DNA of 29,582 bases from Gammaproteobacteria bacterium (GCA_003864535.1 BHEQ01000002.1:1-29582); one strand, 5' to 3'. Numbered from the stretch's first letter, positions 6,764-14,767 are shown. The notes: generated by a model not told the origin, from the letters alone. Program-made: numbers and translations.

Positions 6764-7846
6764 CTATAGTCCAATAATTTTTCTCATTTTATTTAAAAAA
6801 TTTCTTTTGATAGACTGGTCTTTGCTTTCATTAAATACATCAAATACATCGCCTTCCAATGCAGTTATTTTTGTGCTATTTAAACTTATTTTTTCATCAT
6901 TGACGGAACTTAATTTAATAAAATTAATTATCAACATGCTATAAATAAACTTGGACACAATAAATTTATCATAGACAGAGCGTGCCAGCAACTTACGATA
7001 ACTTAGAGGGGTTTTCTTAATCAATGCCGATAATCTTAAAGATTCTGCACGCCCTATTTTACTGTGCTGACAAAAATGAGGCCAATGAGCAAGCTTGTAA
7101 GCACTATTTACTGAAATAAGTTGCGTAAAATCTAAATTTGACTCCCAAATAACTTCCCATATCCACTCATTTAAGCTTACCTTATAGAGATTATCAATAT
7201 TTATTTGCTTGCCTATCTCAAAGTCTGGGGGTGAAATTTGCCACTCATAGCTTTCAATCGAGGGAATCAGTATTTTTTCTGTATTCAGATAAACCTTAGA
7301 CTCTATAATATCAATCCATACCAATTCAGCCTTATTTGTTCTTAGATATAATATTGACTTTAAATCAGAAAATAGCGCAAACAAATCCCTAACGGATTCA
7401 GCTGAATTTAAGGTATTAAATTTATTAGATTGATCAATAATTAAGTGATTTGTACTTAAGCTTGGCACTGCTTTATTTACGGGAATTGTATTAACCCATG
7501 CTTGTATTTTTTGAGGATCATTTTCTGAGATATTAATAATATTAATATTTAGGCTTATCGCATAATCAAGGTCATCTTTTTTGTTACAAATACTCAAGAC
7601 CAAAACATCATTAGGTAAGTCATTTAAATACTTAGTTACTTCACTTGTACCTAAAAATGAGGCTCGAATAATGATGACTTTTAGATTATCTGTCCGCGCA
7701 TGTAACCACTTAACATTTTGCTCAGAACCAAAGGAATGGTACTGAGCAATATAGTCCTCAATGATGCTTTTTTCATAAGCTAGCAATCCTAACGATGCTA
7801 TTTCTATGAATACCCCATTTATATTTTTGTTTTCAGAGGCAATCAT
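6764..7846 (-). CDS. Uncharacterised protein of the GTPase/roadblock module, possible winged helix
   Basis: I do not recognise a named family. I chose the ATG at 7846 (360 residues) because AAGGA lies nine bases upstream. The longer reading frame from 7909 would start with TTG and overlap the preceding roadblock gene. Residues about 55-120 alternate strands and helices (LKVIIIRASF, DVLVLSIC, INIINIS) like a degenerate Rossmann or receiver fold, but no phospho-acceptor Asp set is evident. Residues about 240-312 contain SAYKLAHWPHF, then RLSALIKKTPLSYRKLLARS and a helix ending LIINFI. The latter reads like a winged-helix domain with a hydrophobic core. The C-terminus is basic. The gene sits between a roadblock gene (37 bp) and the GTPase gene (39 bp), so an adaptor or effector of the GTPase is the likeliest role. 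Confidence 0.75.
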   Translation of the reverse strand: MIASENKNINGVFIEIASLGLLAYEKSIIEDYIAQYHSFGSEQNVKWLHARTDNLKVIIIRASFLGTSEVTKYLNDLPNDVLVLSICNKKDDLDYAISLNINIINISENDPQKIQAWVNTIPVNKAVPSLSTNHLIIDQSNKFNTLNSAESVRDLFALFSDLKSILYLRTNKAELVWIDIIESKVYLNTEKILIPSIESYEWQISPPDFEIGKQINIDNLYKVSLNEWIWEVIWESNLDFTQLISVNSAYKLAHWPHFCQHSKIGRAESLRLSALIKKTPLSYRKLLARSVYDKFIVSKFIYSMLIINFIKLSSVNDEKISLNSTKITALEGDVFDVFNESKDQSIKRNFLNKMRKIIGL

Positions 7847-7883
7847 ATTGTCATATCCTTTTGTTATAACCTTGTTACTTTTA

Positions 7884-8240
7884 TTAAGAGAAATCAAGAT
7901 GTTTTTCAAAAGATTTTAATTCATGACGTGCCATTGCCAGATTTGCACGCGAACGATCTAAAACAAGGTATAAAAACAGGTTACCATTACTATCTAATGG
8001 TCGTATAATATGGTAGCTTGAATTCATCGTAATTAGAATATCTTCTATTTTTTCATCTAATCCCAATGACTTAGACACACGACGCTTTGAATTTAAAACC
8101 TCTGTATTGCCAGCTGCGGCAAGCTCAATATTAATACCTGAGCCTGCTTGTGATAATGCTAAACCACTTTCCGCATCAACTAAGGCAGCAGCCTTAAAAC
8201 CATCGATTACCATTAATTTATCTAACTGTATTTTTGCCAT
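7884..8240 (-). CDS. Roadblock/LC7 domain protein (first of the module)
   Basis: A 118-residue protein, MAKIQLDKLMVIDGFKAAAL..., with the roadblock pattern: a strand (AAALVDAESGLALS), a long helix (INIELAAAGNTEVLNSKRRVSKSL), then two strands (DILITMNSSYHIIRPL and NLFLYLVLD) and a terminal helix. I start it at ATG 8240 rather than the longer frame from 8279, because the upstream codons read into the duplicated promoter/leader. The homologous start is also preserved in the duplicated copy at 8351. Purine-rich AAGGATTAAGAG precedes the ATG. It is first in the operon and likely dimerises with itself or with the 142-residue roadblock protein to regulate the GTPase. Confidence 0.8.
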   Translation of the reverse strand: MAKIQLDKLMVIDGFKAAALVDAESGLALSQAGSGINIELAAAGNTEVLNSKRRVSKSLGLDEKIEDILITMNSSYHIIRPLDSNGNLFLYLVLDRSRANLAMARHELKSFEKHLDFS

Positions 8241-8294
8241 TTTTCTCTTAATCCTTCTTCTAGCTGCAAGGTAAAGCACCCTACACCACCAAGA

Positions 8295-8303
8295 ATTATA
8301 GCA
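8295..8303 (-). promoter_or_regulatory. Extended -10 promoter, proximal copy (P1)
   Basis: On the minus strand TGCTATAAT provides an extended -10 with TATAAT at 8300-8295, about 55 bases upstream of the roadblock ATG. It overlaps the perfect palindrome GCATAGCTATGC (8301-8312), a possible operator. No good -35 is present, as expected for extended -10 promoters. Confidence 0.55.
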
Positions 8304-8306
8304 TAG

Positions 8307-8351
8307 CTATGCCTCAAGTGCCATTAATTTATCTAACTGTGTGTTTGCCAT
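8307..8351 (-). CDS. Leader minigene from the duplicated roadblock start (14 codons)
   Basis: ATG at 8351 opens a frame reading MANTQLDKLMALEA and then TAG at 8309-8307. It is the copy of MAKIQLDKLM from the true gene start, cut off by the unit junction. The upstream purine stretch AAGGATTAAGAGGAGA is better than that of the real gene. It is either a by-product of the duplication or a leader peptide; nothing shows it has a function. Confidence 0.35.
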   Translation of the reverse strand: MANTQLDKLMALEA

Positions 8352-8405
8352 TCTCCTCTTAATCCTTCTTCTAACGGCAAGGTAAAGAACCCTACACTGC
8401 CAAGA

Positions 8406-8414
8406 ATTATAGCA
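8406..8414 (-). promoter_or_regulatory. Extended -10 promoter, distal duplicated copy (P2)
   Basis: The second unit repeats TGCTATAAT with TATAAT at 8411-8406. The adjacent palindrome carries one change (GCATAGCTATGT). A transcript starting here would carry the 14-codon minigene at 8307-8351 in its leader. Confidence 0.5.
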
Positions 8415-8429
8415 TAGCTATGTCTCAAG

Positions 8430-8754
8430 ATAGGCTCTAAGACTTACAAATCCATTAAAGTAGGGCTAAGAATTTTTAAGAAACTTAAGTGATAGTTAAA
8501 ATAATCCATTGCTAAAACATAAGAAGTAGTTGTCGTTGCGAGCACAACCTTCTTGTGCTTAGAAAAGCAATAAATTGAATGCATCTAGCGTTAATCTTTT
8601 AAAGATCGCCACTGTGAAGGTAAAGACTCTACAGAGCAAAAATAATTAATATTAAGAAAAAAAATGGTTTTTTTAGTACAATTCTAAAGCTTAGGCATAT
8701 ATTTATGCAGGCACATCTTTTGTATTTTTAACTAACCTTAACTTCCCATAAAAA
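8430..8754. other. Intergenic region between the divergent GTPase module and the mrp genes
   Basis: No credible gene was found in this stretch. It contains AGCACAA-CCTTC-TTGTGCT (8541-8559, 7-bp stem), part of a sequence starting TGTCGTTGCGAGCAC that resembles common TTGCGAG-type interspersed repeats. It also holds an A-run/T-run hairpin at about 8661-8677 (AAAAAAA-TGG-TTTTTTT). The mrp promoter must lie here, but I could not identify it with confidence. Confidence 0.5.
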
Positions 8755-9216
8755 ATGAATCCAAATATTATTATTTCAATATCAGCCAAGCTAATGATTC
8801 CATTCATACTTTTGTTTGGATTATATGTTCAATTCCATGGTGATTTTGGTCCTGGGGGTGGCTTTCAAGCTGGCGTTATCGTAGCTGTTAGTTTTATTTT
8901 ATATGGCATTGTGTATGGAATAGAGCGTTTAGAAAAAATAGCCCCTTTTAATTATTTACGTGTTTTTACAAGCTTAGGTGTCCTTATTTATGGCGGTACA
9001 GGTCTATTAACCCAGATTTTAGGTGGGCGCTTTCTTGAGTATAATCTCTTAGCCCATGATCCAGTCCACGGGCAACATTACGGTATTTTATTAATTGAAC
9101 TTGGGGTTGGGACTACGGTTGCCTCCGTTATGATTATGATTTTTATGTTATTTGGCTTACAAATATCCTATAAAAAAGAGCATAAAGATAATAAAGAGAA
9201 TGAGGATATTTCATGA
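8755..9216 (+). CDS. mrpB: Mrp-type Na+/H+ antiporter subunit B
   Basis: A 153-residue inner-membrane protein with four hydrophobic segments. The MnhB/MrpB signature GDFGPGGGFQAGVIVA (about 29-44) and the late HYGILLIELGVGTTVASVMI segment are clear. In Mrp complexes MrpB is a small core membrane subunit of the multi-subunit cation/proton antiporter. The stop overlaps the start of the next gene in ATGA, typical of translational coupling. No convincing Shine-Dalgarno sequence precedes the ATG. It is normally preceded by other mrp genes; here a long non-coding stretch lies upstream. Confidence 0.88.
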   Translation: MNPNIIISISAKLMIPFILLFGLYVQFHGDFGPGGGFQAGVIVAVSFILYGIVYGIERLEKIAPFNYLRVFTSLGVLIYGGTGLLTQILGGRFLEYNLLAHDPVHGQHYGILLIELGVGTTVASVMIMIFMLFGLQISYKKEHKDNKENEDIS

Positions 9217-9644
9217 GCTATCTTACCAGCCACTTAAATTACATTATTGTAATTATCATGATGATGGCAGGGTTTTATGTCGTTATATCAAGCACTAATC
9301 TTATAAAAAAACTTATTGGGCTTGGGACTTTCCAGACTGCGGTATTTATCTTTTATATATCTCTTGGCAAAATAAAAGGCGCAACTGCACCTATTTTGGT
9401 AGAAAATATAAATCTTGGCAGCCCCACTGTTTATTCAAACCCACTCACGCACGTGCTTATCCTTACTGCTATTGTTGTAGGTGTTGCGACATTATCTGTA
9501 GGTCTTGCACTAACGGTACGTATTTATCAAGCTTATGGCACTTTAGAAGAGGACGATATTCATTTAATTGAGGCTAAACTTGACCTTGAAGAGGATGAGG
9601 CTGATAAAAAAATAATGGCATTATGGGAAAGTAATGTATCTTAA
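9213..9644 (+). CDS. mrpC: Mrp-type Na+/H+ antiporter subunit C (NuoK-like)
   Basis: A 143-residue protein with three transmembrane helices in the NuoK/MnhC pattern: YIIVIIMMMAGFYVVIS, LIKKLIGLGTFQTAVFIFYI and LTHVLILTAIVVGVATLSVGLALTVRIY. DPL/NPLTHVLILTAIVVG is the strongly conserved block of the family. The C-terminal tail is acidic (EEDDIHLIEAKLDLEEDEADKK) and longer than the membrane core requires. Starts within the last codons of mrpB. Confidence 0.9.
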   Translation: MSYLTSHLNYIIVIIMMMAGFYVVISSTNLIKKLIGLGTFQTAVFIFYISLGKIKGATAPILVENINLGSPTVYSNPLTHVLILTAIVVGVATLSVGLALTVRIYQAYGTLEEDDIHLIEAKLDLEEDEADKKIMALWESNVS

Positions 9645-9716
9645 CTTAAGCTAGCCGAGCTTAGCCTTGGCTGCTATTTTACAATTAAATAAAATAAGAT
9701 TTGAGAACTAGTATCA

Positions 9717-11237
9717 ATGAATAAGATTATTAAATTTTTAGAAGAAATATTTATTACCCAAACCTTTGTTCAAGAATTCCCCGTGATGATCCTTATCATC
9801 TTACTTTTGTGTGCAGCTTTATGTTTGATTTTTAAATCAGGCAAAATATCTGGCTTGATCGCGCTGCTTGCTAACTTTTTAGGCTTATTAATTGCCTGGC
9901 AGCTGATTGAGATGACCAAAGATGGGCAGATTATAAGCTATCATTTAGGTAATTGGGCTCCTCCTGTTGGAATCGAATTTAGTATAGATGTTCTAAATGC
10001 ATCTATTGCATTTTTAGTTATGCTTATGGCATTTCTTGTAACTTTATTTGCACCAGAAAGTATCACTCGTAAAGTTCCATCAGAAAAACATCATCTTTTT
10101 TATACCGCATTTTTACTGTGTATAGCAGGCTCAATCGGCATCTTATTGACTGGGGATGCATTTAACGTTTTTGTATTTTTAGAAATATCCTCACTTGCAA
10201 CCTATGCACTTATTGGACTTGGTTCAGATAACCGCTCGCTTACCGCTAGTTTTGACTATTTAATTATGGGGACGATAGGTGCTACATTTTATTTAATTGG
10301 CGTAGGCTTTTTATATGCAATGACAGGCACGCTCAATATGGCGGATTTAGCTGTGCTTCTACCTGCAGTTCAAGATACTCATGCGGTACATGTAGCCTTT
10401 GCCTTTATCGCCATTGGCGTTTGTATAAAAATGGCAGTATTTACACTCCACTTCTGGTTACCTAATGCTTATACTTATGCCAATGCGGCTATTTCTATTT
10501 TTATAGCAGCTACTGCGACAAAGATAGCGTTATATCTGCTTATACGTTACTTTTTTGTTGTTTTTGGGTATGAGTTTAGCTTTAAAATAGCGCATATTCA
10601 ATATATTATAATGCCCTTAGCCGTGCTTGGAATTGTAATCGCATCTGTACTTGCAATTTACCAGCGCAATATTAAGCGCGTGATGGCATATTCATCAATT
10701 GCTCAACTAGGTTATATGCTGCTAGCTATTAGCCTTGCCAGCCACAGTGGGATAAGATCTGCGATTATTCATCTTTTTAATCATGCTTTAATCAAAGGCT
10801 GCATTTTTATGGCAATGGGCTGTATGATTTATAGGGTTGGTAGTTTGCGCGTCTCTAAATTTTCAGGTATCGCCTATGAAATGCCAATCTCATTTGCCTG
10901 TTTTGTAATTGGTGGTTTAAGTTTGATTGGTGTTCCTTTAACTGCAGGTTTTATTAGCAAATGGTATTTAATTACCGCATTATTTGAGCAATCACGCTGG
11001 GCTTTAATTATTCTGGTTCTCGCAAGCTCCTTAGTTGCGGTAATTTATGTTTGGCGTGTTTTTGAGATTGCATGGTTTCGTCCTCCTTTAGAATCAAGAG
11101 ATCGCGTTACTGAAGCACCATTATGTATGCTTATTCCAACTATAATTCTAGCTTCTATGAACATCATTTTAGGAATTAATGCCTTGCCTATTATTAAAAC
11201 CGCGCAAAGAATATCTTTATTATTATTAGGTGAGTAA
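9717..11237 (+). CDS. mrpD: Mrp-type Na+/H+ antiporter subunit D (proton-translocating NuoM/N-like)
   Basis: A 506-residue polytopic protein of the Proton_antipo_M family, homologous to NuoL/M/N. Visible ion-path residues are the TM5 glutamate E156 (VFVFLEISSLATY), the TM7 lysine K238 (GVCIKMAVFTLHFWLPNAY), and the later NIKRVMAYSSIAQLGYM and HLFNHALIKGC segments. MrpD is one of the two large subunits that carry protons in Mrp complexes. It follows mrpC after 72 bp. Neither the other large subunit (MrpA) nor E, F, G is present here, so the complex must be completed from another locus or be a reduced type. Start at 9717 has only a weak GAG upstream. Confidence 0.93.
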   Translation: MNKIIKFLEEIFITQTFVQEFPVMILIILLLCAALCLIFKSGKISGLIALLANFLGLLIAWQLIEMTKDGQIISYHLGNWAPPVGIEFSIDVLNASIAFLVMLMAFLVTLFAPESITRKVPSEKHHLFYTAFLLCIAGSIGILLTGDAFNVFVFLEISSLATYALIGLGSDNRSLTASFDYLIMGTIGATFYLIGVGFLYAMTGTLNMADLAVLLPAVQDTHAVHVAFAFIAIGVCIKMAVFTLHFWLPNAYTYANAAISIFIAATATKIALYLLIRYFFVVFGYEFSFKIAHIQYIIMPLAVLGIVIASVLAIYQRNIKRVMAYSSIAQLGYMLLAISLASHSGIRSAIIHLFNHALIKGCIFMAMGCMIYRVGSLRVSKFSGIAYEMPISFACFVIGGLSLIGVPLTAGFISKWYLITALFEQSRWALIILVLASSLVAVIYVWRVFEIAWFRPPLESRDRVTEAPLCMLIPTIILASMNIILGINALPIIKTAQRISLLLLGE

Positions 11238-11343
11238 CGAGCATATATATATGTGTGCTTTTTCTGCGCTACACGATATTATTAAAATACTCATTTATAG
11301 AAGTCCCTTAACTAAATATCAAACTAAATACAGGAATCATATT

Positions 11344-11991
11344 ATGTATAATATAAAATATATTTTTATAAAAACAATGCTTTATCTAAGCCTTATTTTT
11401 AGTATCAGCCTTGTCAATCTTGGATTTGCGGATGTTAATTTTTTAGATCAATATTTCTTGAATTTACAAACGCTTGAATCTAGTTTTACTCAAACAGTAA
11501 AACAAGGAAAAAAATCAGAGCAAAGCTCAGGTTTAGTATTTATTAAACAAGGTGTTGGCTTTAGATTTATTTATGAGACACCGTTTAAGCAGGAAATAAT
11601 CTTAAATAAAGCTCAAAATAAATTATGGGAATATGATTTAGACTTAGCTCAGGTTATTATTAAAAAAGTTAATTTAAAAGATCAAGAAAGCCCTATCGCT
11701 TTTTTATTAACAAAAGAAGCTCTAAGCACATCATTTAATATAAAAGTATTAAAAAACAAGCTTAGTTATCGCCTAACACCTAAAACAAAAGATGAATCAA
11801 TTGGGATTAAAACGCTTAATATTATCTTTAAAAATAATAATCTTAATGAACTAAATGTCATTGATGATACTGGCTCAAATATTATCATTAAATTAGTCAA
11901 GCCTAAATTTAATCAAGATATTGTTTCATCACAATTTGTCTTAATAACCAAATCTTTAAAAAATGTTGATATTATTGATGAAACTAAATAA
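11344..11991 (+). CDS. lolA: Outer-membrane lipoprotein carrier protein LolA
   Basis: A periplasmic chaperone that takes lipoproteins from LolCDE to the outer membrane. I start it at ATG 11344 (215 residues): AGGAA lies upstream, and the product begins with a signal peptide (MYNIKYIFIKTMLYLSLIFS...LGFA, cleavage after about residue 29). The frame is open further upstream but reads into the mrpD end. The LolA core is visible: FTQTVKQG, GFRFIYETPFKQEIILN and KLWEYDLDLAQVIIK, matching the FRW.YE.P..Q.I..dg..lW.YD.dL.QV pattern. Its partner rarA follows, as in Escherichia coli lolA-rarA, but a repeat element separates them. Confidence 0.92.
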   Translation: MYNIKYIFIKTMLYLSLIFSISLVNLGFADVNFLDQYFLNLQTLESSFTQTVKQGKKSEQSSGLVFIKQGVGFRFIYETPFKQEIILNKAQNKLWEYDLDLAQVIIKKVNLKDQESPIAFLLTKEALSTSFNIKVLKNKLSYRLTPKTKDESIGIKTLNIIFKNNNLNELNVIDDTGSNIIIKLVKPKFNQDIVSSQFVLITKSLKNVDIIDETK

Positions 11992-11996
11992 TAAAA

Positions 11997-12117
11997 GGGG
12001 ACTTCTATTAATTAGATTTTTCAAGGCTTGCAATTTTATTAAAAGCGCAGTTTACATAGGTAAATGAGCATTTTCATAAAATTGCGTAACGCAGAAAAAG
12101 CACACATAGATGTACCC
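11997..12117. mobile_element. MITE-like hairpin element, full copy B (121 bp)
   Basis: It starts GGGGACTTCTATTAATTAG and ends ACATAGATGTACCC, imperfect terminal inverted repeats. The interior folds into one long hairpin: GCAATTTTATTAAAAG (12030-12045) pairs with 12070-12085, and TTTAC/GTAAA closes the loop. AAAA flanks both sides. It shares most of its sequence with 14867-14986. No coding capacity. It sits between lolA and rarA. Confidence 0.8.
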
Positions 12118-12179
12118 AAAACTTAAAATAAGCTTAATATAGGGAACTTCTTATTTTCTGTGCTGTTTTCTGCGCTAAT

Positions 12180-13514
12180 ATGGTATTTATGATGGCTGAT
12201 CTATTTGCAGATATTAATCCAAATGCTAATGCCCCTTTAGCAGAAAAAATGCGCCCGACATCTATAGATAAGGTCATTGGGCAAGCGCATCTTCTTGCAA
12301 AAAACATGCCCTTAGAACGAGCATTTAAAACTAAAAGTGTGCATTCCATGATTTTTTGGGGACCACCTGGAGTTGGCAAAACAAGCTTAGCACGCTTATG
12401 TGCGACAGCCTTTGATTGTGCCTTTATTAGTTTTTCCGCGGTATTAGCGGGTGTTAAAGAAATTCGCGAGGCGCTTGAAAAAGCTCAGCTAAACCTCCTT
12501 CAAAATAAAAGAACTATTTTATTTATTGATGAAATTCATCGCTTTAATAAATCCCAGCAAGATGCTTTATTGCCTTTTGTTGAATCAGGGTTGATAACTT
12601 TTATTGGCGCAACCACCGAGAATCCTTCTTTTGAGATCAACCGCGCTCTGCTCTCTAGAGCTCAGGTTTATGTTTTAAATTCATTGAGCATGCTTGAGCT
12701 TGAGCTTCTTTTAAACCGCGCTTGTAGCTTATTTTATCCTGATTTATCTATAGATTGCGCTGCACTCACGCTTTTATCCACCTATGCTGATGGAGATGCA
12801 CGCCGCGCTTTAAATTTGTTAGAACAAGTATCTGAAATTGCTCTATTTGAAAAAAATACCGAAATACTTAGTGTCGAGCTTGTCCAGCAGAGTTTAACAA
12901 AATCCTTGCGCAGGTTTGATAAAGGCGGGGAGTATTTTTATGATCAAATATCAGCGTTACATAAATCTGTACGTGGCTCAGATCCTGATGCCGCGCTGTA
13001 TTGGTTTTGCCAAATGCTTGAAAATGGTGTTGATCCACGCTATTTAGCCCGTCGAATTATTAGAATCGCGTGGGAGGATATCGGGCTTGCAGATCCGCGT
13101 GCTCTGCAAATAGCTAATGATGCCGCAACTACTTTTGAAAGACTAGGTACGCCTGAGGGAGAATTAGCACTAGCGCAAGCGGTTATCTATTTATCTGTAG
13201 CGGCTAAATCTAACGCGGGCTATACTGCGTTTAATCAAGCTCGTGCTTTTGTAAAGGCTGATAAAACTCGCGATGTTCCACTCCATCTAAGAAATGCACC
13301 GACAGGGCTTATGAAAAAGCTTGGTTATGGCAAGAGCTACCGTTATGCACATAATGAGCCACACGCCTACGCAGCAGCTGAGAATTATTTCCCTGATGAT
13401 ATACTTGCCCAAAAATTTTATCAGCCTGTCGATCGTGGTCTTGAAATAAAAATAGCGCAAAAAATGGAATTTTTAAGCACTCTTGATGAGCTTGCTAAAT
13501 CAAATAAAAAATAA
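12180..13514 (+). CDS. rarA: Replication-associated recombination protein A (RarA/MgsA AAA+ ATPase)
   Basis: A 444-residue clamp-loader-like AAA+ ATPase acting at stalled replication forks with SSB. The Walker A motif is WGPPGVGKTSLA, Walker B is ILFIDEIHRFNKSQQDALLP, sensor 1 is FIGATTENPSF, and SRAQV follows. The C-terminal tetramerisation domain includes GSDPDAALYW, RRIIRIAWEDIGLADP and YRYAHNEPHAY. The N-terminus PLAEKMRPTSIDKVIGQ matches E. coli RarA. Start is uncertain among the ATGs at 12180, 12189 and 12192; none has a strong ribosome site. Confidence 0.96.
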   Translation: MVFMMADLFADINPNANAPLAEKMRPTSIDKVIGQAHLLAKNMPLERAFKTKSVHSMIFWGPPGVGKTSLARLCATAFDCAFISFSAVLAGVKEIREALEKAQLNLLQNKRTILFIDEIHRFNKSQQDALLPFVESGLITFIGATTENPSFEINRALLSRAQVYVLNSLSMLELELLLNRACSLFYPDLSIDCAALTLLSTYADGDARRALNLLEQVSEIALFEKNTEILSVELVQQSLTKSLRRFDKGGEYFYDQISALHKSVRGSDPDAALYWFCQMLENGVDPRYLARRIIRIAWEDIGLADPRALQIANDAATTFERLGTPEGELALAQAVIYLSVAAKSNAGYTAFNQARAFVKADKTRDVPLHLRNAPTGLMKKLGYGKSYRYAHNEPHAYAAAENYFPDDILAQKFYQPVDRGLEIKIAQKMEFLSTLDELAKSNKK

Positions 13515-13612
13515 ATTATCACCAATAATCAACAAAATATATACCGAGGATATGCCAAAGATATACAAACCTTTTTCAATTATTTGTTAATTTTAATAAT
13601 AGGATTATTTAT

Positions 13613-14767
13613 ATGAAAAATTTTAGCTTACATCTTGCAACAAAAGTTTTATTTGGTGAAGGGCAAATTGCAAATCTAAAAGATATTATTCCAAAAGATG
13701 CGCGTATTTTAATCACTTACGGTGGTGGTAGCATCAAGAAAAATGGAGTTCTTGAGCAGGTTAATGCTGCTTTAAAAGATCATACTATTTTTGAATTTGG
13801 TGGGATTGAACCTAACCCACAGTACACAACACTTCTCAAAGCAGTTACTTATGTTCATGCACATAAAATTGACTTTTTACTTGCAGTTGGTGGTGGCTCC
13901 GTGCTTGATGGGACTAAGTTTATTGCTGCAGCTGCATGTTATAAAGGTGATGCTTGGGATATTATTAAAGATAGCTCTGTTATTAAAAGTGCCTTAGCAC
14001 TTGGTAGCGTTTTAACTTTGCCTGCGACAGGATCTGAGATGAACGCAGGAGCGGTGATTACGCGCATTGAAACAGGAGATAAGCAAGCATTTCATTCACC
14101 CCATGTTCTACCGCGTTTTGCAATTTTAGATCCAACTACAACTTATAGCCTACCTGCGCATCAAGTAGCTAATGGCGTGGTCGATGCTTTTGTTCATACA
14201 ACAGAGCAATATTTAACCTACCCAGTTGGAGCTAAAGTCCAAGATCGCTTTGCGGAAGGCTTATTATTAACCTTGATAGAAGAAGGCCCTAAAGCTTTAC
14301 ACGATCCAAAAAATTATTCCGTGCGCGCCAATATTATGTGGAGTGCAACTATGGCATTAAATGGATTGATTGGTGCTGGTGTTCCAGGAGATTGGGCAAC
14401 GCATATGCTCGGGCATGAAATTACCGCCTTACACGGGCTTGATCATGCTCAAACATTAGCCATAATTCTACCTGCATTATTGCGGATTAAAAAGACTCAA
14501 AAACATGAGAAACTATTGCAATATGCGCAGCGAGTTTGGGGAATTAATGAAGGATCTGACGCTGAGAAAATTGAAAAAGCAATTTGTGCTACAGAGAATT
14601 TTTTCCAGCAAATGGGGATTTTAACTCACCTATCAGATTATAAAATTGACGCAAGCAGTATTCCTTCATTTATTGAGAAACTTAAAGAACATGGCTTAAC
14701 TAAATTAGGCGAGCATAGCGATATTGGGCTTGAAGAAAGTGCGATAATTTATACAGCAGCTTTATAA
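13613..14767 (+). CDS. yqhD: NADPH-dependent iron/zinc-type alcohol dehydrogenase, YqhD-like
   Basis: A 384-residue cytoplasmic oxidoreductase very close to E. coli YqhD throughout; YqhD reduces aldehydes using NADPH. Nucleotide-binding GGGS motifs are at 37-40 and 93-96 (GGGSVLDGTKFIAAAA). The metal ligands of E. coli YqhD (D194, H198, H267, H281) are present with a constant -3 offset as D191, H195, H264 and H278 (VVDAFVHT, WATHMLGHE, GLDHAQ). AGGATT lies nine bases upstream of the ATG. It is 98 bp after rarA and probably transcribed separately. A role in detoxifying reactive aldehydes is inferred from the family. Confidence 0.95.
   Translation: MKNFSLHLATKVLFGEGQIANLKDIIPKDARILITYGGGSIKKNGVLEQVNAALKDHTIFEFGGIEPNPQYTTLLKAVTYVHAHKIDFLLAVGGGSVLDGTKFIAAAACYKGDAWDIIKDSSVIKSALALGSVLTLPATGSEMNAGAVITRIETGDKQAFHSPHVLPRFAILDPTTTYSLPAHQVANGVVDAFVHTTEQYLTYPVGAKVQDRFAEGLLLTLIEEGPKALHDPKNYSVRANIMWSATMALNGLIGAGVPGDWATHMLGHEITALHGLDHAQTLAIILPALLRIKKTQKHEKLLQYAQRVWGINEGSDAEKIEKAICATENFFQQMGILTHLSDYKIDASSIPSFIEKLKEHGLTKLGEHSDIGLEESAIIYTAAL

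Larger units (their letters stand above)
8210..8429. repeat. Tandem duplication, 109-bp units (8210-8318 and 8321-8429)
   Basis: The two units align without gaps and differ at about 10 of 109 positions by hand count. Each holds the first ten codons of the roadblock gene, its leader and its upstream promoter, so the gene has two promoters in series and a decapitated second start. A weaker third echo of the core (GGTAAAG-CTACA-GC) appears at about 8619-8640. Confidence 0.9.

Noticed and set aside
5717..8240. Calling the GTPase module a conservon or an MglAB system
   Set aside because: No histidine kinase or DUF742 protein is present and there are two roadblock proteins, so neither name fits; only resemblance is claimed.
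8541..8559. Hairpin AGCACAA/TTGTGCT as a terminator
   Set aside because: No T-tract on either side and it lies between divergent genes where no terminator is expected; probably a repeat fragment.
11230..11343. N-terminal extension of LolA from 11230
   Set aside because: It overlaps the mrpD end and would bury the signal peptide; the ATG at 11344 has a ribosome site and starts a normal signal sequence.
11997..12117. Assigning the hairpin elements to a named IS family
   Set aside because: The terminal repeats do not match an IS family I can name with confidence and no transposase is present in the window.
12134..12379. Minus-strand ORF opposite the start of rarA
   Set aside because: Antisense to the conserved Walker A region of RarA; no independent support.
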